A stretch of 64,000 nt of DNA from Hymenopus coronatus (GCA_030762935.1 CM060895.1:33098501-33162500), one strand, 5' to 3'. Numbered from the stretch's first letter, positions 33,497 through 44,808 are shown. Numbers and translations are program-made. Notes: a model not told the origin generated them from the letters alone.

Positions 33497-34030
33497 ACCG
33501 AGAAAAATTGACAGAAATAGTCTTATTGCTTGCTTCCTTGTAAGTAGAAGCGAAATAAGGGAGTACCATAAGTTAAAGTGATAGTCAAAAGCTGGTTGTT
33601 ATGTGACTGAAGTTCCTCTGTTTGTATGGACAGGAGTTGTTTTCTGTGTGAAAAAAGTATAAAATTTTCAAAGCTGAAACCAAAAACAAGGAATATTTCA
33701 AAAGCCATCAACTCCACGAAAAAAAAAAAATATATAACATAAATTGTGTGTTTTAACGTGCTCTACATTTTTTTGTGTTTTCGTCTATCTCTTACGCTTT
33801 GGCAATTATGCAAAATTCCGTAAAATTCATTCAGAATAAAGTACTCTTCAGAAGCTATTCCCAGAAAATTCAAGATATACATCATATCCTATATATACGA
33901 TATTTTAATCAAAACCGTTAGAGCCATTTGTGAGAAAATCAACATTTTGGAAAAAAATCCATGTAAAGGGTAGTTGGGGGTGGGAGGATTTTCTTGAAGA
34001 TCTTCGTGTCGCATCCCTGAAAGATACTAG
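33497..34030 (-). mobile_element. Hn element, inverted partner lacking both ends
   Basis: Begins inside the core (CGAGAAAAATTGACAGAAATAG), i.e. without the 3' subterminal repeat and hairpin. It runs to AAAGATACTAG just before the palindrome. Together with 33105-33496 it makes a chimaera with one 5' terminus and no 3' terminus. Confidence 0.87.
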
Positions 34031-34370
34031 AAAGGTATCAGAAGAATGATACGAAGAAAAATACTTCTGTACATTCTACCTCAGAAGTCTTGCTCGTACT
34101 ATTGGTGTTGGATCACCATGACCTTCTATAAGAATTATTGCCTTTAATGCCCTCCATGTCCCTTTACTAATACTATTGCTGTACTAGCCTCTGGAATGGT
34201 ACATCTTCCGATACACCTACTTTGTTACGACGTATCTCGTCTTATAATGAGTGTGATAGCTAACATCTAATACGAGGAAAGAAAGAGCACGAAAGGAACA
34301 AGTGCTTTTAACATGGTTCTTTAAAACGTGCAATGAGAGAGGACATCTTTCTTTAAAGCAGAAATAAATG
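34031..34370. other. unrecognised stretch
   Basis: No repeat, frame or RNA gene recognised. Confidence 0.4.
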
Positions 34371-34805
34371 TTATCTATTTGAAGGGAAAGTAAATGGGGC
34401 TATCATTCGGAGTTGCCAACAGGGTCTTTTTCTGGAAACTCTCTCGGTAAATTGACTCTTATTCGGCTGAAAGAATCTACCTCTCCGTGCAGCATTCCCA
34501 CCAAAGGGTTTTCTTTTCTCGTCCATTTTTAAGCCGATCCTCTGAACTTTAATTTTATTCCTTCTTACTTCACATCGTTCCGTTTTCGTGAGGTATCCAT
34601 TCCTTTCCCCTTGTGTCAGCTTGTGGCATGACGAGAGTACGCTACCCCTTGGCCACGCTCGGCTGTCACGTTTTCCGTTGAGTTGATCTCTCAAAGCTTG
34701 CCCTATACAGCCGCAAGGAAATCGCGCGTAAGCACAGCGTATACTTGACGAGAAAAATAACACAGCATAATCTATTATATGTATCTTCTGTCGAGCGTTG
34801 GTCAT
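34371..34805 (-). CDS. unrecognised 144-codon open frame, possibly chance
   Basis: This is the longest uninterrupted frame starting at ATG that is not microsatellite. The product would be basic, rich in R and K, with no signal peptide, membrane segment, zinc finger or domain I recognise. The region is a little richer in GC than its flanks and not a visible repeat. It could be an exon, an old element or chance. I give no function. Confidence 0.15.
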   Translation of the reverse strand: MTNARQKIHIIDYAVLFFSSSIRCAYARFPCGCIGQALRDQLNGKRDSRAWPRGSVLSSCHKLTQGERNGYLTKTERCEVRRNKIKVQRIGLKMDEKRKPFGGNAARRGRFFQPNKSQFTERVSRKRPCWQLRMIAPFTFPSNR

Positions 34806-34990
34806 CTTCCCAGCTGGTACAGGCTTTTACAGCGTTCATCAATTTGAATATTACTCTTCAGCTAAGGACGTGTATGGAATTCTATTTGCGGATGGGAAAA
34901 ACATGACCAACCTACATCAATTTAAATTTTGGAACACTGATTGAGGCGGTTTCGTGTGTGGCCTGCATTCGGAAGGCGAGGGTTTGATTT

Positions 34991-35856
34991 TTACTTTCTC
35001 TACACATACTATGTTAGTAGTGTATAGAGAAGGTATTGAAATGCACCCAAAAATTCGATACCAAGAATTCACCAGAAGTATACGTATTGAGGCCCCCCTA
35101 AATGCAAAAAAGCATTTTTAAAAAAACGTCCGTGTGTGTCCTATCTGTATGTGTGGGTGTCTGTGGGCAGCATAGCTAAAAACGAAAGACCATTAAATAC
35201 CAAACTTGGTATTAAAGTTGGAACCTTCCAAGGATGTGACACGAAGATTTTCAAGAAAATCCCCCCACGACAAACTACCCTTTATATGGGAAATTTTTAG
35301 AAAATTTTGTTTTTCTTTTTAATGGTTTTAATGATTTTGACTAAAATACCACATATTAAAACCATTTATATCACAAATAAAATGTATATCTTGAATTTTT
35401 TGGGAATAGCTTCTGAAGACCTGTTTATTCTGGATGAGTTTTGCTTAATTTGGCATAACTAGTAATTCGTAAGAGATAGACAAAAATTTGCTATACAAAA
35501 ATGTAGATCACAATAAAACGCACAATTTGTCATATACTTTTTTTCGTAGAGTTGATACTGTTTTAAGATACTCCTTTTTACTGGTTTTAGCTTTAAAAAA
35601 ATTGCTTTTCTCGTACAGGAATTTGTCAACTCCTGTCTATACAAACAAAGGAACTTCGGTCACATAGAAACCAGCTTTTGACTATCACTTTAACCTATGG
35701 TACTCCCTTATTTCGCTTCTATTTACAAGGAAGCAAGTAATACGACTATTACTGCTAATTTTTCTCGATTAGCATGAAGTAAATAGAAGCATAAGCTTTT
35801 TAACAATAATTTGTTGCAGAGATGTAGAGAAAGTAATGCAAATGGAGCACATCACA
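34991..35856 (+). mobile_element. Hn element, copy 18, full length
   Basis: TTACTTTCTCTACACATACTATGTTAG hairpin, front block, GT slot (GTGTGTGTCC...GTGTGGGTG), palindrome, C-rich tract and core. The 3' end is mutated (AAAGTAATGCAAATGGAGCACATCAC). Confidence 0.9.
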
Positions 35857-35917
35857 TTTTTTCTTGACTTCCCCGGGTTGACTTGAAGTCCTAGCTTTGG
35901 TATATTTTTATGTAGGG

Positions 35918-36142
35918 TTAATATGGTTAAGGGAAGCAAATTTTGAGGTAAATTGCATTTTATATGTTGGAATAAAAGGAGAAAATGTGGCAAGGAAGGA
36001 TAAAGCATACGGCGGTGTGGTTTTCTTTGTTAGGAAATCACTGAGGAAAAAAGTAAAGGAATGTGGGGTTTTACTGAAAATGATACTTTGACATTAGGTA
36101 GCGTACGAAGCACTATTGTAATGTCCACATACTCATCTGAGG
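35918..36142 (+). pseudogene. LINE endonuclease-domain scrap
   Basis: A frame reads IWLREANFEVN, then ENVARKDKAYGGVVFFVRKS. After a frameshift it gives ENDTLTLGSVRSTIVMSTY. The G-G-V-x-F-x-V-(R/K)-K-S-L block followed by DTLTL and a hydrophobic strand resembles the middle of the APE-type endonuclease of CR1/jockey-group LINEs. It is short, frameshifted and has no flanking RT. Chance similarity is possible. Confidence 0.4.
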
Positions 36143-36697
36143 TATAAGCAGCTGTTTTCAAAAATAAACGTTTTCTTTTTCGTTTCTAACAGCCTATCCT
36201 AGCTTTCAGGTAAGGGGACAAAAAGCAGTTAGCTACTCAAAATCACTATGATGACTCGGACTAAAGATGAGAGGTTGTACGTGACACGACATACACGTTG
36301 ACTCGACTTCGAGCATAGGTGGGCCGAGAGGTAAACAAAAGGGTAGTGTTGTGCTAGAATTAGATCGTAACGAGCGTTGTATTCCTACTTCGGTGTCTGT
36401 GTTGACTTCCGACGTAAACAAACCATAGTCTGAGGACATACAGCTGTATAGCCTCTCCGTATATGCAACCTGACAATAAACTGCACAAACCTCTCCTCCT
36501 TAATTCGGACAGTTCCGAGATTACTCTTGAAAGCGAAGTATACAAATTAATAGGTGCAAGATAATCGTAACTACTATTCTAATAATAAAATCTTAAAGCT
36601 ATTGCGAACAAGAACTTGCCGTTAAATGTAGAAATGTTCCATTAATGTTGAATGAAGTAAAATAAAACCCTTGACTCGCTCCAAAAGGAATTTATTT
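36143..36697. other. unrecognised stretch
   Basis: Overlapping short minus-strand frames (36233-36439, 36360-36545) have no motif. AT-rich after 36550. Confidence 0.4.
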
Positions 36698-37556
36698 TTA
36701 CTTTCTCCATACGCACCATGTACATAGTGTATAGAGAAAGTATTGCACTCCACCAAAAAATTCGATACCGAGATTTCACCGGAAATATATGCTTTGGGGT
36801 CCCCAATATCCAAAAAAAGCATTTTCACAAAAAGGTCCGTGTGTCCGTGTGTCTGTGAACACGATAACTCAAAAACGAAAAGTCGGTAAAATACCAAACC
36901 TGGCATTTAAGTTTAGTATCTTCCAGGGATGCGACACGAAGATTTTGAGAAAAATCCCCTCATCCCCAACTACCCTTTACATGGAACTTTTTTCGAAAAT
37001 TTTTTGATTTTCTCAAAAATGGCTAACGATTTTGATTAAAATTTCGTATATTAAACACCTTTACCTGACAAATAAAATGTATATTTTGAATTTCCTGGGA
37101 ATAGCCTCTGAAGAATAGTTTATTCTGAATGAATTTTACTAAATTTTGAATAACTGCTAAACCGTAAGAGATGGACAAAATCTTACTCCACAAAAAATGT
37201 AGAGCACATTAAAACACACAATTTATGTTATATACATTTTTTTCGCGGAGTTCGTCGTTTTTGTGACATTTCTTATTTTTGGTTTCTGCTATGAAAAACG
37301 TATACTTTTCTCATACAGGAATTTGTCAACTCGTATCCATATAGACAAAGGAATTTCATTGACATAGCAACCAGCTTTTGACTATCACTTTAACCTACAG
37401 TTGTCCCTTATTTCGCTTCTGCTTACAAGGAAGCGAGTAATTAGACTATTTCTGCTATTTTTTTCTGATTAGCATAAAGTAAATAAAAGTATAAGCTTCT
37501 TAACAATAATTTGTTGCAGGGATATGGAGAAAGTCATGTGAATGGTACACATCAGA
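36698..37556 (+). mobile_element. Hn element, copy 19, first of a head-to-tail pair
   Basis: 5' hairpin TTACTTTCTCCATACGCACCATGTACATAGTG, front block, slot GTGTGTCCGTGTGTC, AACACGATAACTC variant, complete core and ATGTGAATGGTACACATCAGAT. The next copy begins 3-4 bp later, sharing the T run. Confidence 0.93.
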
Positions 37557-37559
37557 TTT

Positions 37560-37720
37560 TTACTTTCTCTAGCCCCATGTGTACAGTGTACATAGGGTAG
37601 AGAAGGTATTGTAATGCACCCAAAATTCGATACCGAGATTTCACCGGAAATATATGTTTTGGGGTACCCTGAGTCCGAGAAAAGCATTTTTAAAAAAAGG
37701 TCCGTGTGTGTGTGTATGTA

Positions 37721-37751
<31 letters not shown>

Positions 37752-38479
37752 CTGTGGACAGCATAGCCCCAAAACAAAAATACCATTAAATACCAAACTT
37801 GGTATTTAGGTTTAGTATCTTCCAAGGATGCGACAAGAAGATTTTCAAAAATATTCCCCCATCACAAACTACCCTTTACATGGAAAAAAAATCGATAATT
37901 TTGATTTTCTTAAAAATAGCTCTAACAATTTTGATTAAAATCCCGTATATTAGAGCTATTTATGTCCGAAATAAAATGTATATCTCGAATTTTTTGGGAA
38001 TAGCCTCTGAAGACCTCTTTATTCTGGAGGAATTTTGCTGAATGTTGCTTAACTGTTAAACCGTAAGAGATAGAAAATAACGTACTATAAAAAAAATGTA
38101 TCTCATGACTAAACACACAATGTTTATTCTTTTCGTTTTTGTTGTGGAGGTGACCGTTTTCCAGATATTCCTTGTTATTGGTTTCAATTGTGAAGTACTT
38201 AAACTTTTCTCAGACAGGTGTCTGTTTTTCTTTTGTTCTACTCCTGGCCAAGCAAAGAAGTAATTTGTAATGACAATCGCATAACGATAGCTTTTAAAAT
38301 ATTTGACAATCACTTTAGCATAGTGTGTTCCCTTATTCCCTTCTACTTATAAGGAACTAAGTAATAAGAACGTTCTGCTGACATTTATCTTGATTAGCAT
38401 TGTGTACAAAGAAGAATAATCTTTTGTAGGAGTTTTGTAGAGAAAGTCACGTGAATGTAACACATGTAACACATCAGAA
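37560..38479 (+). mobile_element. Hn element, copy 20, second of a head-to-tail pair
   Basis: Begins TTACTTTCTCTAGCCCCATGTG. (GT)n slot about 37704-37752. The CAGCATAGC variant and core of the GGCCAAGCAAAGAAG subtype follow, with a 3' end containing a 9-nt duplication (ACATGTAAC-ACATCAG). The two members differ in both halves, so they come from different subfamilies. Confidence 0.92.
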
Positions 38480-39253
38480 TTTTATTTAATGCTATCTATA
38501 ATCCTTTGCTGGATCCTATTGAATTTATGCCTCTTTTCTCCTTATCAGTTTCTTGATTGCATCCTCAGAGTCACTAACGTTAAAGTGATGCCTTTGGTAA
38601 TATTATAATTGTATTCTTGCCTCTTTTGTCTTTACCAGTTAATTTTCTCCATCCTCAGCGTTAAATTGACCCTAAGAGTGTGATTATTACAGAACATCCA
38701 TTTTATTCATTACCCGTTATGAAATCGTATGTTGAAAGAATACACAAATAACTAAAGCTTTGGGTTTTTACGCGATTTCGTACGACAGAAATTCCTTAAT
38801 ATTAGTTGACCACTGTGCAGCATGCCGGCATGTTTACGAAAACACTGCTAAAGCACGTGTATTTCCCAACCTATCTGGGTTATCTCCAATAGCGTGGGCC
38901 AACAGTGTGACAATGTTTCTGCGTAAACCGCCTGATTCGTTGGACCGTGAGGCGTTTTGTTGATGTTCCTTTATTGGTGTTATTTTTTTGTATCACTAGA
39001 ATTTTAGCAACAGTGCCCACATCTTGGTTCACTGTCATTTCAAAATATGTTGTGAACAATTTATAAAATCCGCTTGGTAGGACTCAGTACATTTACACAA
39101 GTGTTAACATATTTTCAATTTAATTTGTTATAAACAATTGGAAAATGCAACCTTAGTTTGTTGCACACAATTGGTTCTTGTTGGAACACTAGCAAATGTA
39201 TCTTCAACTTCATCAACGGATATATGAACATCTCCAAGTTACAGGAAGGTAAG
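38480..39253. other. unrecognised stretch
   Basis: Contains a 67-codon plus frame (38760-38963) rich in A, C and R with no domain recognised. The rest is AT-rich. Confidence 0.35.
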
Positions 39254-39592
39254 TTATGATGTGCTTCTCAAGTATGATAGGGCTGGAGCCTTTCGGGGGT
39301 GCTCGAGACTGATCCAATAAAGTGTTTTGTAGCTACGCCTCCCGAAGGGGTGCCTCCGGAAAGGAAAGATGGGGTAAGAGGTAACACCATGCGGAAGGAA
39401 CCAGAAGTGCTGATACATCAACGACATGATCCCTACAATTTCCAGACTGAGACGCCCCGGTAGTCGCGAGGGGGAAAAAAAGACCTTTATCCTATGGAAC
39501 CGGGGTTCCTTTATACACAAGTCCAGAACTGGATTAGAAAATACAACATTTAAATGTGCTGATTCAATTGATAAATTACAATTTAAAAGCAA
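39254..39592 (-). other. unrecognised 112-codon frame, probably repeat-derived
   Basis: Open on the minus strand, with a GC-rich second half (LPGRLSLEIVG, PFRRHPFGRRSYKTLYW). Patches such as CTCCCGAAGGGGTGCC look like the GC-rich body of a repeat rather than an exon. No domain is recognised. It may belong with the SINE-like sequence at 39781-40146. Confidence 0.2.
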
Positions 39593-39780
39593 TTAAATAG
39601 GATAAACAAAATTATAGTTTATAATAGAATTAATATAACTACAAATAAATGTTAAAAGCAATAAACTCAACCAAAACAACTTTCTAATTATTTATAAGTT
39701 TCTGATGCCTCAAATTTGATATTTGATAACTAAACAATTTATTATACCCCATGTATTTCTCTGCCCTATTAGTCAAATAG

Positions 39781-40146
39781 GCAGTCGGGAACCGCGCCCC
39801 GCTTAGAGGGCCCCACTACCATACATCTAAGGGGGCGGTATGCTGCAGAAACCTAGTGAATGAAAATATTCTACAGTACTTCTATTTTCCCTGCCACGCT
39901 ACACCAAAACACCTTCGCCAATATGTTTCATCCTCTAACAGATCGAACGGGGTAAAAGATAAAAGAAATGATTAACAGAACGATTTGCAGAGCCAGGAAA
40001 TTAGGGGGCTGAAGAGAGACCACTCCAGTATTCGCCTGACGACCTGGGAAAACCCCGAAAAAAAAAACATTGGTCTGGGTAGGTGGTCGCCGATAGTCGA
40101 ACCCTGCACCTTCCGAATACGACTTACCATGTAACCGTGACTCCAC
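39781..40146 (-). mobile_element. SINE-like element (family SD)
   Basis: Reversed, the 5' part gives a worn tRNA-like head with TTCGACTATCGGCGACC, then GGGTTTTCCC. The body contains CTGCCACGCTACACCAAAACACC. The layout and several words match 55826-56236. Boundaries are approximate. Confidence 0.5.
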
Positions 40147-40278
40147 TTTTGTCTTAGTTTTTACTACTTCTGGTAAAATTAATACTTCCATACTAAGAAA
40201 TTGAAACAATTATTATCATCTTGAAAATTTACAACCAGAAAAATAGTCACTCAGGTTTTATATCCAATGAGTTGTAGT

Positions 40279-40821
40279 TTACTTTCTCTACACGTACTAT
40301 GTATATAGTGTATAGAGAAGTTAATGTATTGCACCCAAAAATCTATACCGAGATTTCACCGGAAATACATGTTTTGAAACCTCCTGAATAAAAAATTAGA
40401 AAAAGGTCCATCTTTGTCTGTGTGCGGCATAGCTCAAAAACGAAAAGTCAGTTGAATACCAAACTTGGAATTTAAGTTAATTATCTTCCATGGAAGCTAC
40501 ACGAAGATTTTCAATAAAATCCCCGTACCCCAAACTACTCTTCACATGGAATATTTTTCGAAAATTTTGATTTTCTCAAAAAATGAGGGTAACGATATTG
40601 ATTAGTATACCTTATGTTTAAGATATTTGTATGGAAAACAAAATATATATTTTGGGTTTTCTGGGAATAGCCTCTGAAGACCTCTTCGTTCTGGATGACT
40701 TTTGTATAACTGGCAAACCATAAGAGATAGACAAAAACATTCTGCACAAAAAATGTATATATGATTAAAACCATAATTAGATCACTTTATCTATTTATTT
40801 TACTTTTTATTTATTTATTTA

Positions 40822-40874
<53 letters not shown>

Positions 40875-41182
40875 GGATCAAACCATTTTCGAGGTATTCC
40901 GAATTACTGGTTTCAATTTTAAGCCCCTTAAACTGTTTTCGAACGGGAATACATTTTCCTTCTCGTTTCTCATTTGTTTGCTCCTGACAAGCAAAGAAGA
41001 GGCTATCACTCTAACCTGGGCATTCTCTTATTTCCCTTCTTATTTACAAGGAGGCTAGTAATAAGAATAATTCTGCTTATGTTTATCTTGGTTAATATAA
41101 TGTAGATAACAGATTAATGTTTAGCTGTACGGTAAACAAACGTTTTATTCAAGAGGAGATCATGTGAATGGAACACATTCGA
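40279..41182 (+). mobile_element. Hn element, copy 21, full length with large poly-T/TA tract
   Basis: Clean 5' hairpin (TTACTTTCTCTACACGTACTATGTATATAGTG) and short GT slot. In the core a low-complexity block (TTTA, TA and T runs, about 40780-40872) has grown where other copies have only a short T run before TCGTGGAGTTGATCG. Ends ATGTGAATGGAACACATTCGAT. Confidence 0.9.
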
Positions 41183-41187
41183 TTTTT

Positions 41188-41328
41188 GCCCTTCTACTTA
41201 CAAGGGACCGAGTAATAAGACAATTTCTGTTAATGTTTATTGTTAAAAAGCTTATTCATCTATCTACTTCATGCTAATCGAGATAATTTGTTACAGAGAT
41301 AGTCATGTGAAGGAACACATAAGATTTT
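41188..41328 (+). mobile_element. Hn fragment, 3' ~140 bp
   Basis: CCTTCTACTTACAAGGGACC through AGTCATGTGAAGGAACACATAAGAT. Internally patched with a reversed core piece (TTGTTAAAAAGCTTATTCATC). Sits a few bases after copy 21, the remnant of a tandem. Confidence 0.8.
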
Positions 41329-41727
41329 TCAATTTAAATCTTAGATAAAATATATCAATAAATATGAAAATAAGCAAACAGCTTATGACCAGCAAAGAAG
41401 GAGCACCACAGCATTCAGTTACAGCGGCCTTTAGGACGCTAACAAAAACTGCATTTTCAACAATTGATGATGAGGGATGACCAACCCCAAAGTTGATTTG
41501 AACCAAATCAACGGAACATAGAGACATCACAACCCAACCACGGAGATTAGAGGTATGATACCCGATGGTTTTCCAGTGCCCTCCGAAAGATACAACTCCC
41601 AGACTTTGGAAACGTCCAAGAAGGATCCTAGTCGTGGAAAAATTGAATTCGTGGCCATTGCAGATGCGTAACCGCTGTATTGCGGGAAAAGTTCAATTTC
41701 AGTGTATTTTCTGTAGGTGAATGCTTT
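41329..41727. other. unrecognised stretch
   Basis: Single-copy within the window. The minus frame 41303-41530 includes the Hn end and has no motif. Confidence 0.4.
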
Positions 41728-41866
41728 TTACTTTCTCCTCAGATACTATATATATAGTGCATAGAGAAAGTTTTGCACTCCACCAAAAATTCGATACCGA
41801 GATTTCATCGGAAATATATGATGTAGGGTCCCCTGTATCCAAAAAAAGCATTCTCACAAAAAAAGG

Positions 41867-41897
<31 letters not shown>

Positions 41898-42510
41898 ATC
41901 TGTGAAAACAATAACTCAAAAATACCACACTTGGTATTAAATTTAGTATCTTCCAGGGATGCGACACGAAGATTTTGAGAAAAATCCCCCGCCCCAAACT
42001 ACCCATTACATAGAACTATTTTCGAAAATTTTGATCTTCTCAAAAATGGCTCTAACGATTTTAATTCAAATATCGTATTTTAAAGATATTTACATGACCA
42101 ATAAAATGTATATCTTTAATTTTCTGAATAGCCTCTGAAGAGCACTTTATTCTGGATGAATTTTACGAAATTTTGCATAGTTGCTAAACCGTAAGAGATG
42201 GACAAAAACGTATTTTTTCGTGGAGTTGGTCGTTTTTGAGACATTGCTTATTTTTGGTTTCAGCTTTGAAAAACATACTTTTCTCATACAGGAATTTGTC
42301 AACTCCTGTCCATCCAAACAAAGGAACATCAGTCACATAGCAACCAGCTTTTGGCTTTCACTTTAAGCTATGGTACCCCCTTATTTCGCTTCTACTAACA
42401 AGGAAGTAAGTAATAAGACTGTTTCTGCTAATTTTTTCTTGAATAGATGAAGTAAATAGAATAGTTTTTTGCAGAAATGTAGAGAAAATCATGTGAATGG
42501 AACACATCAC
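41728..42510 (+). mobile_element. Hn element, copy 22, full length
   Basis: TTACTTTCTCCTCAGATACTATATATATAGTG hairpin. GT slot of about 24 bp at 41874-41897. The palindrome is cut to AATACCACACTTGGTATT. The core lacks the ATGTAGAGCACGTTAAAAC segment. Ends ATGTGAATGGAACACATCAC. Confidence 0.9.
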
Positions 42511-42748
42511 ATATATTATTAGTAAATTTGTTGAGTTGTGGATTTTAAGCACAATTCAAAACCATTGTTCTGTGCTGCATTGAACCTGCTCGCTTGGGCA
42601 AAGATTGAAGGACGGAGAAAAACGTCACGCGACCTATCAATTCTATTGGAGCTAACACCTAACTCAACTGTATGGGATGACATAAAGGCACCATAGAAGA
42701 CCACAGGCAAACGGGCACGAGAGAGGCGCGCAAGTTTTTAACGTTTCC

Positions 42749-42943
42749 AAGCTCGACGACGGCCTTTGCCACTGCCGGACCGCCGGATGGAAAGAAAATC
42801 ATGTAGATGAAGAATCAGCATTCGCCTTGGTGAACCATTAAAAACCCATGGGTAACAATGGCCGGTCACCGGGGCTCGAACCCAGGACCTCCAGATTGCG
42901 AGTCCAAGGCGTTGCCGTGGTGCCATCTATCTCAGTGTGCTCC
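42749..42943 (-). mobile_element. tRNA-derived SINE (family SE)
   Basis: Reversed it begins TAGATGGCACCACGGCAACG (A-box-like) and has the strong B box TGGGTTCGAGCCCCGG, followed by about 110 bp of body (AATGGTTCACCAAGGCG). No second copy in the window. It could instead be a tRNA pseudogene, but the distance and body favour a SINE. Confidence 0.6.
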
Positions 42944-44397
42944 ATAAAACTATTAGGCAAAAATCTACGTTTTATAAGATTCACGCATTGCAGTCTGTTT
43001 TTGTAGACATTGAAATTCATTCCACTCTTGTTATTGAACTGTTATATTCACTTTATGTAGCTGTATTTTAGTTTCCGGGTGTCCTTAACAAGCTAAAATG
43101 AACATTCAGGCAGCACAAACAAAAATGTAAATGATTGAATATTGCTTTTGAAGATGATATTTTCGTTTCATTTAATTTCTCTGTTTATTAAACTTTTAAT
43201 AGCACAAAAACAATGTAGCTAACATTGAAAATTAGCTTCGCGTCCAACCGTAAGAAAACATAAATTTGTTGTAACATTAATGTACATAAACGCTATATTT
43301 TTTTTATGAATTTCATCTCCAATACATTCATTCTTGATAGCGGCATTGCTATGTCAAATACATGAAATAAACTGTTTTATAAATTGAATTACAGCGCATA
43401 TGAAGCTTCTACTTCAAAGTAACTGAAATCAGTTTAATTATTCAACGCACTTTTAAATGGAGGATTTCATTTTCATTATGATTAAACAATGCACTCAAGC
43501 AGAAAATGTATATGGCTTTAATCCTGGCATTACATTAATTTGTTATATATTCGTAAGCTTTCACGGTCATGGTCCATTGCCAAATACCTAAATGCGAAAA
43601 ACCTAGAAGTGATCTTAAAATACATAATCAAGGCAAGAGTTTTGATATGGTAAGTAGAAATAAAAGCTGTTAAACTTTCGTAATTTAGAAACATGCTGAA
43701 CTGGTTTTAAATACAATGCTTTAAGCTTATCTTGTATACTTGCAAGAATAGTTGTACTGTCGTTACCCTAAAAAAAATAACTTGGGTAAATCGTAAGAAA
43801 AACAAAAAGAAAAAAAAAAGATACATTTGTAAGTTACAAGCTTTGGTTTAATTAGTTAACACTCTGATCGCAAGATTTAGTTTTCAAAGAATCTGCGTTT
43901 TTTAAAACTAATTCAGACTCGTGCTTATTCAACCCCACAATATTGCCCAAGCCTAAATAAATACCCACTTTTGCCTACCCTTGACTGCTACACAATGAAA
44001 CTTCGCTGAGCTTTTAAAGGCGATTTATCCCTCGGCGAATTTCCAGCTAGACTGAAGGAGTCTTTCCCACAGTGGCCCGCTGAAGAGTGAAGGAATGAGT
44101 AGTTCGAACTTTTCTTACCAGTCGCGGCTGAATCTCGTCACGTGCGTCACTATGTCGATTTTGGGGAGCTTTTGTTTATTCCATAAATACGTGACTTTGG
44201 TACCATATCTGAAGGGGTAGAAAAGCCATTAAGTGAAGTTATTTAATCTTTATATTTGATTTGACATAAGTATTTACTAGCGATTCCCTTGAAAACTGTA
44301 AAATTACAAATATTTCACACATGAAATTTTCTCCCGGAACGGCTATAGATAAAAGTTGTATAAAATTTCAAATTATGACACTTTGCCCCGCCAAGAT
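42944..44397. other. 1.45 kb AT-rich, no gene
   Basis: No frame over 60 codons and no repeat shared with the window. Confidence 0.5.
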
Positions 44398-44606
44398 TAA
44401 CCACAATTGCCTTCCCAGTTGACGCTATTGAAGAGTACTTGTGCCAGTAGGAGTTTCGCCTGGTCACGTGTCTGTAGAATTCCCACTGTGTCTGCCTCTA
44501 GGATGTTCAGGTATCTATCCTCTCGGAGAAGGTGGTTTTCGATTTGTACAACCAGAGGGCAGCACACTCTTAGACGACGAGTTTCCTTTGCGGGAATACT
44601 TTCTGG
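44398..44606 (-). other. unrecognised open stretch without ATG
   Basis: About 66 codons between stops on the minus strand. The segment RVCCPLVVQIENHLLREDRY is followed by an alpha-helix-like stretch (NILEADTVGILQTRDQAKLL). It looks more protein-like than its surroundings but matches nothing I know. It may be a worn transposon piece. The plus strand is also open (44407-44610 and 44441-44626). Confidence 0.2.
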
Positions 44607-44808
44607 TTAATTGGCATACGATATGAGGAGTGTATCTTTGCATATTGCTGGTAAATACTGTTGGAAGGGTTGAAACTGGTATTCAAAGTCAACCCTTACG
44701 AAGAACTGACGTCAGAATTCGTTAAGGTTCGGGAAATGGCGAGTTTCACATCCTGCCTTATATGTGTGCATGTATACGCTATACGAGGGCAACGAAACGT
44801 CAAGGCTA

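Noticed and set aside
36698..38479. Hn as a TIR-type MITE
   Set aside because: The 10-bp inverted repeat is not terminal on the right, where about 27 conserved bases with a stem-loop follow. No target duplication was found around intact copies. Not fully excluded.
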